Both the position numbers and the translations under genes were made by a program. Positions 39,265 through 47,500 of a DNA stretch of 64,000 nucleotides are shown piece after piece (positions within the stretch are counted from its first letter, which is position 1; each line of letters starts with the position of its first letter). The notes under the pieces are model-generated. The model had not been told where the DNA came from, ran no database searches, and worked only from the letters and a program-made list of their open reading frames with translations. This DNA is from CAZFLM01 sp964519955 (GTDB taxonomy: Bacteria; Armatimonadota; Chthonomonadetes; Chthonomonadales; CAJBBX01): positions 1-64,000 of the forward strand of contig CAZFLM010000021.1 of the NCBI GenBank assembly GCA_964519955.1, given 5' to 3'.

Positions 39265-40755
39265 ATGGTGGAGCACATGGCGTTTGCGTCGGTCGCGCTG
39301 CTGCTGGTCCTGGCCGCGCGCCCCATCCAGCAGGCCGGCCCGAAGCCCATCGACATCGGGTCGCGGCGCGAACTGCTGGTGGATGACTACCTGTTGGCGT
39401 CGCGGACGGGAGCGGAGCTGCGCCTGCACCCGCCGGTGCCTCGCGAGGCGGTGCTGCTGCACGATGCGCCGTGGGAGGGCAGCGGCTGCGGCTACCATAC
39501 GGTTATGCGCGAGGGCGGCAAGTACCGCATGTGGTACATCGCGGCCAACCTGACGAACGAGGACGGCAGCAAGCTCGATGCGCATCCCATCTTCGCCTGC
39601 TACGCCGAGAGCAACGACGGCATCCGGTGGACGAAGCCGGACCTCGGCCTGGTCGAGTTCCAGGGCTCCAAGCACAACAACATCGTGTGGACCGCGCCGG
39701 GCGCCGACAACTTCACCCCGTTCCGCGACACGAATCCGGGCTGCCACAGGGGCGAGGAGTACAAGGCGCTCGCGGCCGGACCGGGCGGGCTGCACGCCTA
39801 TGTGTCGGCGGACGGCCTGCGCTGGCGCCCGCTGCAGGACGCCCCGATCATCACGAAGGGTGCGTTCGACACGCAGAACACGGCGTTCTGGGATGCGCTC
39901 ACCGGGCAGTATCGCGCGTACGTCCGCGACTTCCACAACGGGGTGCGCGACATTCGCACCGCCACGTCGCCGGACTTCGTCCACTGGTCCGAGCCCGCGT
40001 CGCTGCGCTACGGCGATGCGCCGGACACGCCTCTCTACACGAACCAGGTGCAGCCCTACTACCGCGCGCCGCACCTGTACCTCGGCTTCCCCACGCGCTA
40101 CATCGAGCGCCCTTGGTCGCCCTCCTACGACGCGCTGCCCGATCCGGCACACCGGCGCAACCGCATGAAGATCAGCCCGCGCTATGGCACGGCCATCACG
40201 GACGGCCTGTTCATGTCGAGCCGCGACGGGGTGGAGTTCCACCGGTGGGACGAGGCGTTCATCCGCCCCGGCCCGGAGCGTAAGCACAACTGGCTCTACG
40301 GGGACGGCTACCAGGATTGGGGGCTGGTGGAGACGGTGGCGGACGACCCGCTCGCGCCGCCGGAGATCTCGGTCTGCGCGGGCGAGAACGAGTGGAAGGG
40401 CCCGACGCGCTTGCGCCGCTTCACGCTGCGGGTTGACGGCTTCGTCTCCCTCAACGCCCCGCTGAAGGGCGGCGAGGCGGTCACGAAGCCGGTCGTCTTC
40501 GCGGGCAAGGCGCTCACGCTGAACTTCGCTACTTCGGCGGCCGGCAGCATCCGCGTCGAGCTGCAGGACGCGGACGGCAAGCCGCTCCCCGGCCACGCGC
40601 TCGCCGATTGCGACGAGGTCTTCGGCGACTCGCTCGACCGCACGGTAACGTGGAAGGGCTCACCCGACTTGGGCGATCTGGCCGGGAAGCCGATCCGCGT
40701 GCGGTTCGTGCTTCGGGACGCGGACCTGTACTCGTTCCGGTTCCCCGCTACTTGA
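39265..40755 (+). CDS. Exported propeller glycosidase-like protein (GH32-like)
   Basis: The 496-residue protein starts with a short hydrophobic leader (HMAFASVALLLVLAARP). The family opening IDIGSRRELLVDDYLL follows, then propeller blades: GKYRMWYIAANLTNEDG, FACYAESNDGIRWTKPDLGLVEF, AYVSADGLRWRPLQDAPI, TATSPDFVHWSEPASLRYGDAP and FMSSRDGVEFHRWDEAFI. A C-terminal beta-sandwich (about 400-495; GKALTLNFATSAAGSIRVELQDADGKPLPG) resembles the GH32 C-domain. This type, with DDYLL at its start, is frequent in Planctomycetota and relatives. It is 18 nt downstream of the URO-D-like gene. Its stop codon overlaps the tRNA promoter -35 box. Substrate unknown. Confidence 0.78.
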   Translation: MVEHMAFASVALLLVLAARPIQQAGPKPIDIGSRRELLVDDYLLASRTGAELRLHPPVPREAVLLHDAPWEGSGCGYHTVMREGGKYRMWYIAANLTNEDGSKLDAHPIFACYAESNDGIRWTKPDLGLVEFQGSKHNNIVWTAPGADNFTPFRDTNPGCHRGEEYKALAAGPGGLHAYVSADGLRWRPLQDAPIITKGAFDTQNTAFWDALTGQYRAYVRDFHNGVRDIRTATSPDFVHWSEPASLRYGDAPDTPLYTNQVQPYYRAPHLYLGFPTRYIERPWSPSYDALPDPAHRRNRMKISPRYGTAITDGLFMSSRDGVEFHRWDEAFIRPGPERKHNWLYGDGYQDWGLVETVADDPLAPPEISVCAGENEWKGPTRLRRFTLRVDGFVSLNAPLKGGEAVTKPVVFAGKALTLNFATSAAGSIRVELQDADGKPLPGHALADCDEVFGDSLDRTVTWKGSPDLGDLAGKPIRVRFVLRDADLYSFRFPAT

Positions 40756-40780
40756 CGCTGGCGGCACGCGCCGGTATAAT
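40752..40780 (+). promoter_or_regulatory. Strong sigma70-type promoter of tRNA-Val
   Basis: TTGACG (40752-40757), 17-nt spacer, TATAAT (40775-40780) - the best promoter match in the window. Transcription would begin about 6 nt before the mature tRNA. The -35 overlaps the stop codon of the upstream gene. Confidence 0.85.
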
Positions 40781-40792
40781 GTGTGGTGTCTT

Positions 40793-40864
40793 GGGCGGTT
40801 GGCTCAGTGGTAGAGCGCCTCGTTCACACCGAGGAGGTCACTGGTTCAAATCCAGTACTGCCCA
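40793..40864 (+). tRNA. tRNA-Val (anticodon CAC)
   Basis: A 72-nt cloverleaf: acceptor GGGCGGT pairs with ACTGCCC (one G-U); D-arm GCTC-AGTGGTA-GAGC; anticodon arm CCTCG-TTCACAC-CGAGG, anticodon CAC, so it reads GUG; variable loop AGGTC; T-arm ACTGG-TTCAAAT-CCAGT; discriminator A at 40864. CCA is not encoded. The promoter at 40752-40780 is nearly ideal. No other tRNA lies nearby and no integrase or attachment-site duplication is seen at its 3' end. Confidence 0.95.
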
Positions 40865-40878
40865 CACACCCTTCCTCT

Positions 40879-43734
40879 TCACCCCACGAACGCCGAGCCC
40901 GACGCGGTCGCTACCACCCTCCGCTCCAGGAAGATCGAGCCACCCGACGACGTGAGGCCGTTCGAGTCGCGGCGCGTGACCGTCACCTCCGGCGACTGCG
41001 CTCCCGCGGCGATGGCGCGATCCCGGGCACGCTGCCGGGCGATGGCGACCGCCGTCTCCGTCGCGTGCTGCAGCTCCGAGAACTCCATCCGCTCGTCGAT
41101 GCCGTGGAGCACGTAGTTCGAGAACAGCCCCGGCTGGATGAGCACCTCGTCGGTCACCGAGACCTCCGTCGCGATGGCGCCGATCGCGTTGGCCACGTCG
41201 GCGTCCTCCGGCACGATCACCTCCGCATCCAGGTGCTCGCGCACCGGGCCCGCCAGGACGCCGGCTGGAGCGCCGATGGCGATGAGGGGCCGATCCAGCG
41301 AGAAGCGCACCTTCAGGCCGCGCTCGGCGGGTTCGAACGCGCGGTCCAGCAGGAAGCGCCAGTCGTCGGGCAGATCGTGCAGGCGCCGGTCGTCGTGCGA
41401 GACCTCGCGGCGCACCACCTCCTCGAACATCCGGCGGGTCACAGCCTTCCGCGCCGCCGACATCACCTCGGCGACGGGCCTACCGAACATCTCCGCCCAC
41501 AGCTCCAGGGCCAGGCGCGACGCCTCGGCATCCCAGCGCTCGAACTCGCCGCTCACGTGCAGCAGGTCGGTGGGAGTGAGCGCGCATCGCTTCACCATGC
41601 CCGCCTGCTCCAGCCTGGCGAGCGGGAGGAACTTGTGGTTGGGCGTGCCGAGCCGTGCCGCGGCTTCGATGGCGGGGATCGGCCCCTGCGCGACGAGCGC
41701 CATCAGCGCGGCCTCGGGAGCGGTGAGGCCCAGGTTGCCCGCGCCGCCGGCGATGAGCACGTCGAGGGCCGATGCGTCCGTCGCCTTCAGGCAGTGGCGG
41801 CGGTCGAAGCGCTCCAGGAACCGCCGGACCGACGGGTGCTCGCTTGCCACGTAGGCCAGCGGCAGGTTGCGCGTCGGGCCGATCACGATGTCGCGCTCGC
41901 GGGTGAAGTCGATGCGGCTGTCGCCGCCCAGGCCCACGGTGCTCATCTCGACCACGTCCACCGACATGACCCACTGCCCGACCCGCGCGCCCTCCGGCGC
42001 CACCGCGACGCGGCCGTTCTGCAGGATCGCGCAGTCCGTCGTGGTGCCGCCGACATCCATCACGAGGGCGTCGTCGAGGCCGGTGAGGATGCGCGCACCG
42101 CTGACACTGGCCGCGGGGCCGGAGAGGATCGTCTCGATCGGGCGGGCGCGCGCGATGCTCTCGTCGACCGGGGTGCCGTCGCCCTTGACCACCGTCAGCT
42201 TCCCGGGCACCGAGAAATCGCCGAGCGCGCGGTGGACGGAGTCGAGCAGGTGCTCGATAACCGGCAGGAGGCGAGCGTTCGTGACCGCGGTCTGGGCGCA
42301 CTGGATGCCGTTCAGGCGGCGGCTGACCTCATGCGCGCAGATCACCGGCACCTTCGCGCGCTCGCGGATGATCTCGCGGACGCGGTTGGCCTGGGCGGGA
42401 TTGCGGATGGTGCAGTAGCCTGCCACCACGAGCGCCGCGCAGTGCTCCTGCTCGATGAGGCGGTCGACCGCCTTGCGGCAGGCGTCCTCGTCCAGCTCCT
42501 CCAGCACCTCGCCCATGATGTCGACGCTGGCGGGCAGGTACTCGTACGGCGCGTGGCCGATGTCGGTGGCGAACCACTCCCAGGGCGCCAGCACGATCAG
42601 TCCAACGCGATGCCCGCGCCCCTCGACGATCGAGTTGGTCGCCAGCGTGGTTGAGAGCGAGGTGATCTCGACGCGCTGCAGCAGGTCGGCCGGAAGCTGG
42701 CCCAGGGCGCCGCGGATGCCCTCAACCAGGTCGTGGTAGGTGGTGAGCGACTTCGCCTTGGCGAGCAGCCTGGCCGCGCGGAGGTCCCAGAGCACCGCGT
42801 CGGTGTACGTGCCGCCCGCGTCGATGCCGAGGCCGATGGCGGTGGCCCCAGCCTGGGCCGGGTCGTTCGCGCACCACGAGGTCGGGTGCTTGCCGGGCTC
42901 GCGGGCGGGGGATGTCGTCGCGTCGGGCTCCGGGGCGGCGTCGGACGAGTCGGGCTCGGGCGCGGCGGCCCGCTCGTCGACCGTGGCGGCGGCGAGGACG
43001 CGGTCGTCGCCCGTCGAGGCGGACCGGTGGCCGGGCGGAAGCACGAACACGCGGCGCTCGTCCCAGTTGCCGTCGAGGATGGCGCGCATCAGCTCCAGGT
43101 CGCCGCGGATGGCCTCGTAGTTCCACCCGTTGACCTCGGCCATCTGGCGGGTGAGCGCGGCGTACTCCTCCTCGCCAGGCAGGCCGAGATCGATGTAGGC
43201 CGCGCGGGTGTAGTGCTGGCGCCATCGGTCGAGGAAGGCCAGCACGTGCTTGGCGTTATCCGCGCCGTACTGCTCCGCCATGTCGCCGAAGGCCGGGTGG
43301 TGCTCGTAGCCGTCGCGGAAGTAGTTTCGGTAGAGGTCGCCCGCCTCGCGGTTCTTGGGGTGCGTCTTCTTGTCGACCCAGCCCAGCGTGCTGTAGAAGG
43401 TGCCCGGCGTGCGGTGGAACTGGCGCAGGTACGCCTCCGGCGAGCCGAGGAAGAGGGTGATGCAGTCGTGGGCGCGGGGGATGACGATCGGCACGTCGCG
43501 CGCGATGAGCCCTGCCGCGCCCTGGCCGCACAGGCCGTAGAAGAGCACGACGGCGTCGAAGCCGCCCTCCCGCGCGGCGGCGTCGATGGCGCCCTGTGCC
43601 TGGAGCCGCAGGTCGTGAGGGCGCGCGTGCAGGCCGGCGTCCAGGATGAGCGTATCGATCTGACTGGCACACTGGGGAGCGAGGAATTCGATGTACGGCT
43701 CGAACACGCCACAGGCGACGACCTTCAACCTCAT
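40879..43734 (-). CDS. DUF1638 fused to hydantoinase/oxoprolinase A
   Basis: The 951-residue protein has two modules. Residues 1-220 are DUF1638 (RLKVVACGVFEPYIEFLA, ILDAGLHARPHDLR, FYGLCGQGAAGLIARDVPIVIPRAHDCITLFLGSPEAY, a C-G-Q-G site). A disordered acidic/Pro linker (about 235-290) follows. Residues about 295-950 are a hydantoinase/oxoprolinase (HyuA) chain: IGLGIDAGGTYTDAVLWD (ATP-binding), TTLATNSIVEGRG, GPAASVSGARILTGLDDALVMDVGGTTTDCAI. ATG 43734 is supported by GGAGGA 9 nt upstream. HyuA proteins use ATP to open a ring or activate an amide or ketone; DUF1638 often accompanies corrinoid methyl-transfer genes. The fusion suggests an ATP-driven activator. No HyuB is present. Confidence 0.85.
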   Translation of the reverse strand: MRLKVVACGVFEPYIEFLAPQCASQIDTLILDAGLHARPHDLRLQAQGAIDAAAREGGFDAVVLFYGLCGQGAAGLIARDVPIVIPRAHDCITLFLGSPEAYLRQFHRTPGTFYSTLGWVDKKTHPKNREAGDLYRNYFRDGYEHHPAFGDMAEQYGADNAKHVLAFLDRWRQHYTRAAYIDLGLPGEEEYAALTRQMAEVNGWNYEAIRGDLELMRAILDGNWDERRVFVLPPGHRSASTGDDRVLAAATVDERAAAPEPDSSDAAPEPDATTSPAREPGKHPTSWCANDPAQAGATAIGLGIDAGGTYTDAVLWDLRAARLLAKAKSLTTYHDLVEGIRGALGQLPADLLQRVEITSLSTTLATNSIVEGRGHRVGLIVLAPWEWFATDIGHAPYEYLPASVDIMGEVLEELDEDACRKAVDRLIEQEHCAALVVAGYCTIRNPAQANRVREIIRERAKVPVICAHEVSRRLNGIQCAQTAVTNARLLPVIEHLLDSVHRALGDFSVPGKLTVVKGDGTPVDESIARARPIETILSGPAASVSGARILTGLDDALVMDVGGTTTDCAILQNGRVAVAPEGARVGQWVMSVDVVEMSTVGLGGDSRIDFTRERDIVIGPTRNLPLAYVASEHPSVRRFLERFDRRHCLKATDASALDVLIAGGAGNLGLTAPEAALMALVAQGPIPAIEAAARLGTPNHKFLPLARLEQAGMVKRCALTPTDLLHVSGEFERWDAEASRLALELWAEMFGRPVAEVMSAARKAVTRRMFEEVVRREVSHDDRRLHDLPDDWRFLLDRAFEPAERGLKVRFSLDRPLIAIGAPAGVLAGPVREHLDAEVIVPEDADVANAIGAIATEVSVTDEVLIQPGLFSNYVLHGIDERMEFSELQHATETAVAIARQRARDRAIAAGAQSPEVTVTRRDSNGLTSSGGSIFLERRVVATASGSAFVG

Positions 43735-44066
43735 GCCGAGGAATCCTCCGGAGGGGCTACGACGAGGACTCCCGGCCCCGCCTGGTTCCATTATCACACA
43801 CGGCGGCGCGGAGTCGGACGGGCGGCGTTCCGGCCTGGTCACCCCGAACCGGTGGTGCCGGCGAATGAATTCGCGCCTGAGAACGGCACGAAGTCCGCCG
43901 TCGCGGGCTCGAATGACCACGGCAACGTAGGTGCAGTGCCATGCACATGGCGCCGGGCCGGGCGCGCTCAATTCGGTGGGAGACATGCATGGCCCGTGCA
44001 CGTCCGACAGGGAAGCGCGGCGTGGTGGTCGAACCAGTGCGCATCACTTCTCGGAAGGTGGCGCCC
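43735..44066. other. Intergenic region between divergent genes (332 nt)
   Basis: No gene is supported. The region separates the minus-strand DUF1638-HyuA gene from the plus-strand isochorismatase gene, so it must contain both promoters. GCCATG-CA-CATGGC (43938-43951) is a perfect 6-bp palindrome. TGCATGG/CCGTGCA (about 43987-44001) is an imperfect one. Either could be an operator. No convincing -35/-10 pair is seen. Confidence 0.4.
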
Positions 44067-44762
44067 GTGACCGCTCAGCCTGGCTCCGATCCGCGACTGC
44101 CGGACTCCTCGTTCCTGCGAGACTGCGCGTTCGTGTGCGTCGACATCCAGCCGGCCGGCGGCGAGCCGGCGGGCGACATCCCCGACGAGTGGAAGCGGGC
44201 CGGCATCACGCTGGAGGACGCGCGCGCCGCGGGCAGGTACGCCCTCGCGGTGGCGCTCCCGAACGCGCGGCGGGTTGCGGATGCCTGCCGCGGCCTCGGC
44301 CTGCCGATGATCTTCATCCACTGGGGCTTCCGCCTCAGGGACGGCATGGACCTCGCGCCCGCGATCCGCCAGTCGTTCCTGGAGCAGTTCGGCGAGGACG
44401 CCGCCAGGTGGCCGCACCACATCGAGGCGCCCGACTCCCGCCCGGCAGACGAGCTGGGCGTGCGCGAGGGCGAGTACGTCATCGCCAAGTCGGACCAGGA
44501 CGCCTTCACCTCGTCCAACATCGGATTCGTGCTGCAGAACCTGGGCGTGCGCAACCTGGTGTTCGTGGGCGGCCACACCGGCGCCTGCCTGGGCAAGACC
44601 GCGGCGTCGGCGAAGCGCCTTGGCTACCGCATCCTGTGCGTCGAGGACGCAACCAACGACGCGGCCGAGCCGCGGCGCCTCCCGAACCTGCGCGCGACGG
44701 GCTACGACTTCGTCGTCACGACCGACGAGTTCGTGGCGCTGGCGCAGGCGGCCGGCGGGTAG
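44067..44762 (+). CDS. Isochorismatase/nicotinamidase-family cysteine hydrolase
   Basis: The 231-residue protein has the cysteine-hydrolase triad: Asp26 in CVDIQP, Lys141 in IAKSDQDAF and nucleophile Cys174 in GGHTGACLGKTA, with the usual cis-peptide loop just before the Cys. It is similar in length to isochorismatase-like and nicotinamidase proteins; the metal-binding D-x-H-x-H of true nicotinamidases is not evident, although HWGF and HHIE are present. GTG 44067 has GGAAGGTGG about 6 nt upstream. It lies 65 nt before the TIR-NB-ARC-TPR gene on the same strand. The fit with a TIR domain (which makes nicotinamide from NAD) is suggestive, but a different amide, ring or isochorismate substrate is possible. 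Confidence 0.82.
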   Translation: MTAQPGSDPRLPDSSFLRDCAFVCVDIQPAGGEPAGDIPDEWKRAGITLEDARAAGRYALAVALPNARRVADACRGLGLPMIFIHWGFRLRDGMDLAPAIRQSFLEQFGEDAARWPHHIEAPDSRPADELGVREGEYVIAKSDQDAFTSSNIGFVLQNLGVRNLVFVGGHTGACLGKTAASAKRLGYRILCVEDATNDAAEPRRLPNLRATGYDFVVTTDEFVALAQAAGG

Positions 44763-44827
44763 AAGGCATCGCTCGGCAGGAAGCGGGCGCGCGGATGGCG
44801 TACCAGTTGCGTGGAGGGCCACCCACG

Positions 44828-47419
44828 ATGGCGGAGACGCCGGTCGTCTTCATCAGCTACAGCCACCAAGACCCGCAGTGGCGCGACTGCGTCACGGACC
44901 TGCTCGCGTCGATGCGGCGCTCCGCCGTGTGGAACGACCGCGCCCTCGAAGCCGGGGAAGAGTGGCGGCAGCAGATCATGGACGCCATCGGAGTCGCCCG
45001 CGCCGCCGTGCTGCTGGTCTCCAAGCCGTTCCTCGCGTCCGCGTTCATCCGCGATGTCGAGTTGCCCGCGCTGCTCGCCCGCCACATCCCCATCCTCGCG
45101 GTGTTCGTCGGCCCGACGACCGCCGCGACGCGCGGATCGCTGGGCGCCCTTCAGGGCGTCAACGACCCGGCGCGCCCGCTCTGCGAGGCCGATGCCGAGG
45201 AAGGGGTGCGCGTTGCCGCGCGCCTACAGGAGGCCATCCTCAAGGCCCTGGGGATGCCCGATGCGCCCACCATCGGCAACCTGCCCTACGGCACCATCGG
45301 CACGCTGTTCAAGGGGCGCGAGGGCGTGTTGGGGGAGATGGAGCGGCGCTTGCAGCCCGACGCGCGCGTGCTGATCCGGCCCACCACGCTCTATGGGGCG
45401 GGCGGCATCGGCAAGACGCGGCTCGCCGTCGAGTACGCGCTGCGGCACGCAGGCGAGTTCACCGCGCTGCTCTTCGTGGGCGCGGACAGCCCGGCGAATC
45501 TGCGCCGCAATCTGGCCGACCTCTGCGGGCCGGGCGTGCTGGACCTGCCGGAGCAGGAGACGCCCGAGGAGGCCGCGCGCGTCGAGGCGGTCCTGCGGTG
45601 GCTGGCTGGGCACCCCGGGTGGCTCCTCATCCTGGACAACGCGGACACGCCGGACGCCGCCGCCGAGGTGGAGCAGCTCTTCCCGCGGCTGACGGGCGGG
45701 CGGACCATCGTGACGTCGCGGCTGGCGAACTGGAGCGCGGGCACGGAGCCGCTGGAGCTGGACGTGCTGGACCCGGACGCCGCCGCCGCGTTCCTGCTGG
45801 AGCGCACCGCCCGCCGCCGCCGCACGCCCACCGACGACGCGGACGCGCGGGCGCTGGCCCATGACCTCGACGGCCTCGCGCTGGCCCTGGAGCAAGCAGG
45901 GGCGTACATCGACACGAAGCGGCTGGCTCTGCCTGCGTACCGGGAGCTGTGGGCGCGGCACGACCGGAAGGTGCGCGAGTGGCGCGACCCGCGCCTGACG
46001 AACTACCCGCGCAGCGTCGCCACGACGTGGCTCACCACGATGGCCCAGCTCAGCCGCGGCGCCCTGTCCCTCCTGCGCCTGCTGAGTTGGCTCGCGCCGG
46101 ACCCGATCCCGCTCTCACTCATCGCCGAGCAGGAGCAGGACGCCCTCGCCGAGTTGGCGGGCTACTCCCTCGTGAAGCTCGAAGGCGACACCCTCCGCGT
46201 CCACCGCCTTGTGCAGGAGGTCACGCGTGACCGGCCGTCGGCCCGGCAGCAAGCCAGGTCGCTGCGCGCGGCGCTGGAGCGGGTGAACGGGGCCTTCGTG
46301 GGCAAGCCGGACGACGTCCGCAACTGGCCGGCGCTTGAGCCCTTGCAGCCTCACGGCGCCGCGGTTGTCCGGGCGGCCGACGCTCAGCGGATGGGAGAGC
46401 CGACGGCGCGGCTGATGAACCAACTATCTCTGCTCCTTCAGGCCAAGGCGCTGTACTCCGAGGCGGAGCCGCTGATGCGGCGGGCGCTGGCGATCCGTGA
46501 GCAGAGCGGCGGGCCTAACCACCCTAGTGTGGCGGTATACCTGAACAACCTCGCAATGCTCCTTCGGGGCACGTACCGCCTGGCAGAGGCGGAGCCGCTG
46601 ATGCGCCGGGCGCTGGCGGTCAACGAGGGGAGGTGCGGACCGGACCACCCTAACGTCGCCATCCGCCTGAGCAACCTGGCGATCCTGCTCTACGCCACGA
46701 ACCGCCTGGCGGAGGCGGAGCCACTGATGCGCCGGGCGCTGGCCATAGACGAGGCGAGCTACGGGCCGGAGCACCCCAACGTCGGCACAGGCCTCAGCAA
46801 CCTCGCGATGCTCCTTCGGGGCACGAACCGGCTGGCGGAGGCGGAGCCGCTGATGCGTCGGGCGCTGAAGATCGACGAGGCGAGCTACGGGCCTGACCAC
46901 CCGATGGTAGCCATCCGCCTGAACAACCTGGCGGACCTCCTCTACGCCACGAACCGCCTGGCGGGGGCGGAGCCGCTGATGCGCCGGGCGCTGGCCATCG
47001 ACGAGACGAGTTACGGGCGGGAGCACCCCGGCGTGGCAGTAGACCTGAGCAACCTGGCGCAGCTCCTCACGGCCACGAGCCGGCTGGCGGAGGCAGAGCC
47101 GCTGATGCGCCGGGCGCTGGCCATCGACGAGGCGAGCCACGGGCCGGAGCACCCCGACATAGCAGTACGCCTCAACAACCTCGCTCGCCTCCTCCAGGGC
47201 ACGGACCGCCTGGCGGAGGCGGAGCCGCTGATGCGAAGGCACGTCGTGATCTTCGCGGTGTTCCGCGCGCGGAATGGCCACGAGCACCCACACTGGTCGG
47301 GGGCGTGCCAGAATTACCTCCTGCTGCTCCTCGACATGGGCCTGAGCGAGGCGGAGGCGGCGCGCAAGGTGGCGGAGGCGGAGGCGGAGGGGTCGGCGCT
47401 CGGGGGCGGATCGGGCTGA
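44828..47419 (+). CDS. TIR-NB-ARC-TPR STAND NTPase
   Basis: The 863-residue protein joins a TIR domain (about 5-140: VVFISYSHQDPQWRDCVTDLL, VWNDRALEAGEEWRQQI, ending SKPFLASAFIRDVELPAL with candidate catalytic Glu78), a STAND NTPase (Walker A GAGGIGKT 190-197; Walker B LLILDNAD 266-273; sensor TIVTSR with Arg298; DLDGLALALEQAGAYI), a winged-helix region (about 395-450), and a C-terminal kinesin-light-chain-like TPR array. ATG 44828 has GGAGGG 9 nt upstream; ATG 44795 would add 11 residues. Relatives sense a ligand or phage protein with the repeats, oligomerise with ATP, and switch on the TIR NADase, causing abortive defence. That is known of the class, not shown here. The preceding hydrolase gene is 65 nt away. 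Confidence 0.9.
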   Translation: MAETPVVFISYSHQDPQWRDCVTDLLASMRRSAVWNDRALEAGEEWRQQIMDAIGVARAAVLLVSKPFLASAFIRDVELPALLARHIPILAVFVGPTTAATRGSLGALQGVNDPARPLCEADAEEGVRVAARLQEAILKALGMPDAPTIGNLPYGTIGTLFKGREGVLGEMERRLQPDARVLIRPTTLYGAGGIGKTRLAVEYALRHAGEFTALLFVGADSPANLRRNLADLCGPGVLDLPEQETPEEAARVEAVLRWLAGHPGWLLILDNADTPDAAAEVEQLFPRLTGGRTIVTSRLANWSAGTEPLELDVLDPDAAAAFLLERTARRRRTPTDDADARALAHDLDGLALALEQAGAYIDTKRLALPAYRELWARHDRKVREWRDPRLTNYPRSVATTWLTTMAQLSRGALSLLRLLSWLAPDPIPLSLIAEQEQDALAELAGYSLVKLEGDTLRVHRLVQEVTRDRPSARQQARSLRAALERVNGAFVGKPDDVRNWPALEPLQPHGAAVVRAADAQRMGEPTARLMNQLSLLLQAKALYSEAEPLMRRALAIREQSGGPNHPSVAVYLNNLAMLLRGTYRLAEAEPLMRRALAVNEGRCGPDHPNVAIRLSNLAILLYATNRLAEAEPLMRRALAIDEASYGPEHPNVGTGLSNLAMLLRGTNRLAEAEPLMRRALKIDEASYGPDHPMVAIRLNNLADLLYATNRLAGAEPLMRRALAIDETSYGREHPGVAVDLSNLAQLLTATSRLAEAEPLMRRALAIDEASHGPEHPDIAVRLNNLARLLQGTDRLAEAEPLMRRHVVIFAVFRARNGHEHPHWSGACQNYLLLLLDMGLSEAEAARKVAEAEAEGSALGGGSG
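46454..47209 (+). repeat. Six near-identical 126-bp TPR-encoding repeats
   Basis: Six 42-residue TPR units run in phase, each starting LAEAEPLMRRAL (the first YSEAEPLMRRAL), with PxHPxVAxxLxNLAxLL in the second half. The seventh unit diverges after MRR. DNA identity between neighbouring units is high. These are coding, so they are not a CRISPR array; they mark recent duplication or gene conversion. Confidence 0.85.
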
Positions 47420-47500
47420 CGCGTTCGGGGAACCGGCCCGCCGCGGAGGACATACCCCGCCTCGCCACGAACCTGGCGGCGTCACGCCAAGGAGGACGCC

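Noticed and set aside
37570..40596. Minus-strand reading frame of about 1000 codons
   Set aside because: It spans the divergent GH130, URO-D-like and propeller genes in another frame with no family motifs.
39265..40755. Assignment of the propeller to a specific GH43 subfamily
   Set aside because: Blade repeats are clear but the catalytic triad cannot be identified with confidence by eye.
40793..40900. Integration site of a mobile element at the tRNA-Val 3' end
   Set aside because: There is no integrase gene, no duplication of the tRNA end and no compositional change across it.
46454..47209. CRISPR-like array of regularly spaced repeats
   Set aside because: The 126-bp repeats are in frame and encode TPR motifs, without spacer-repeat alternation.
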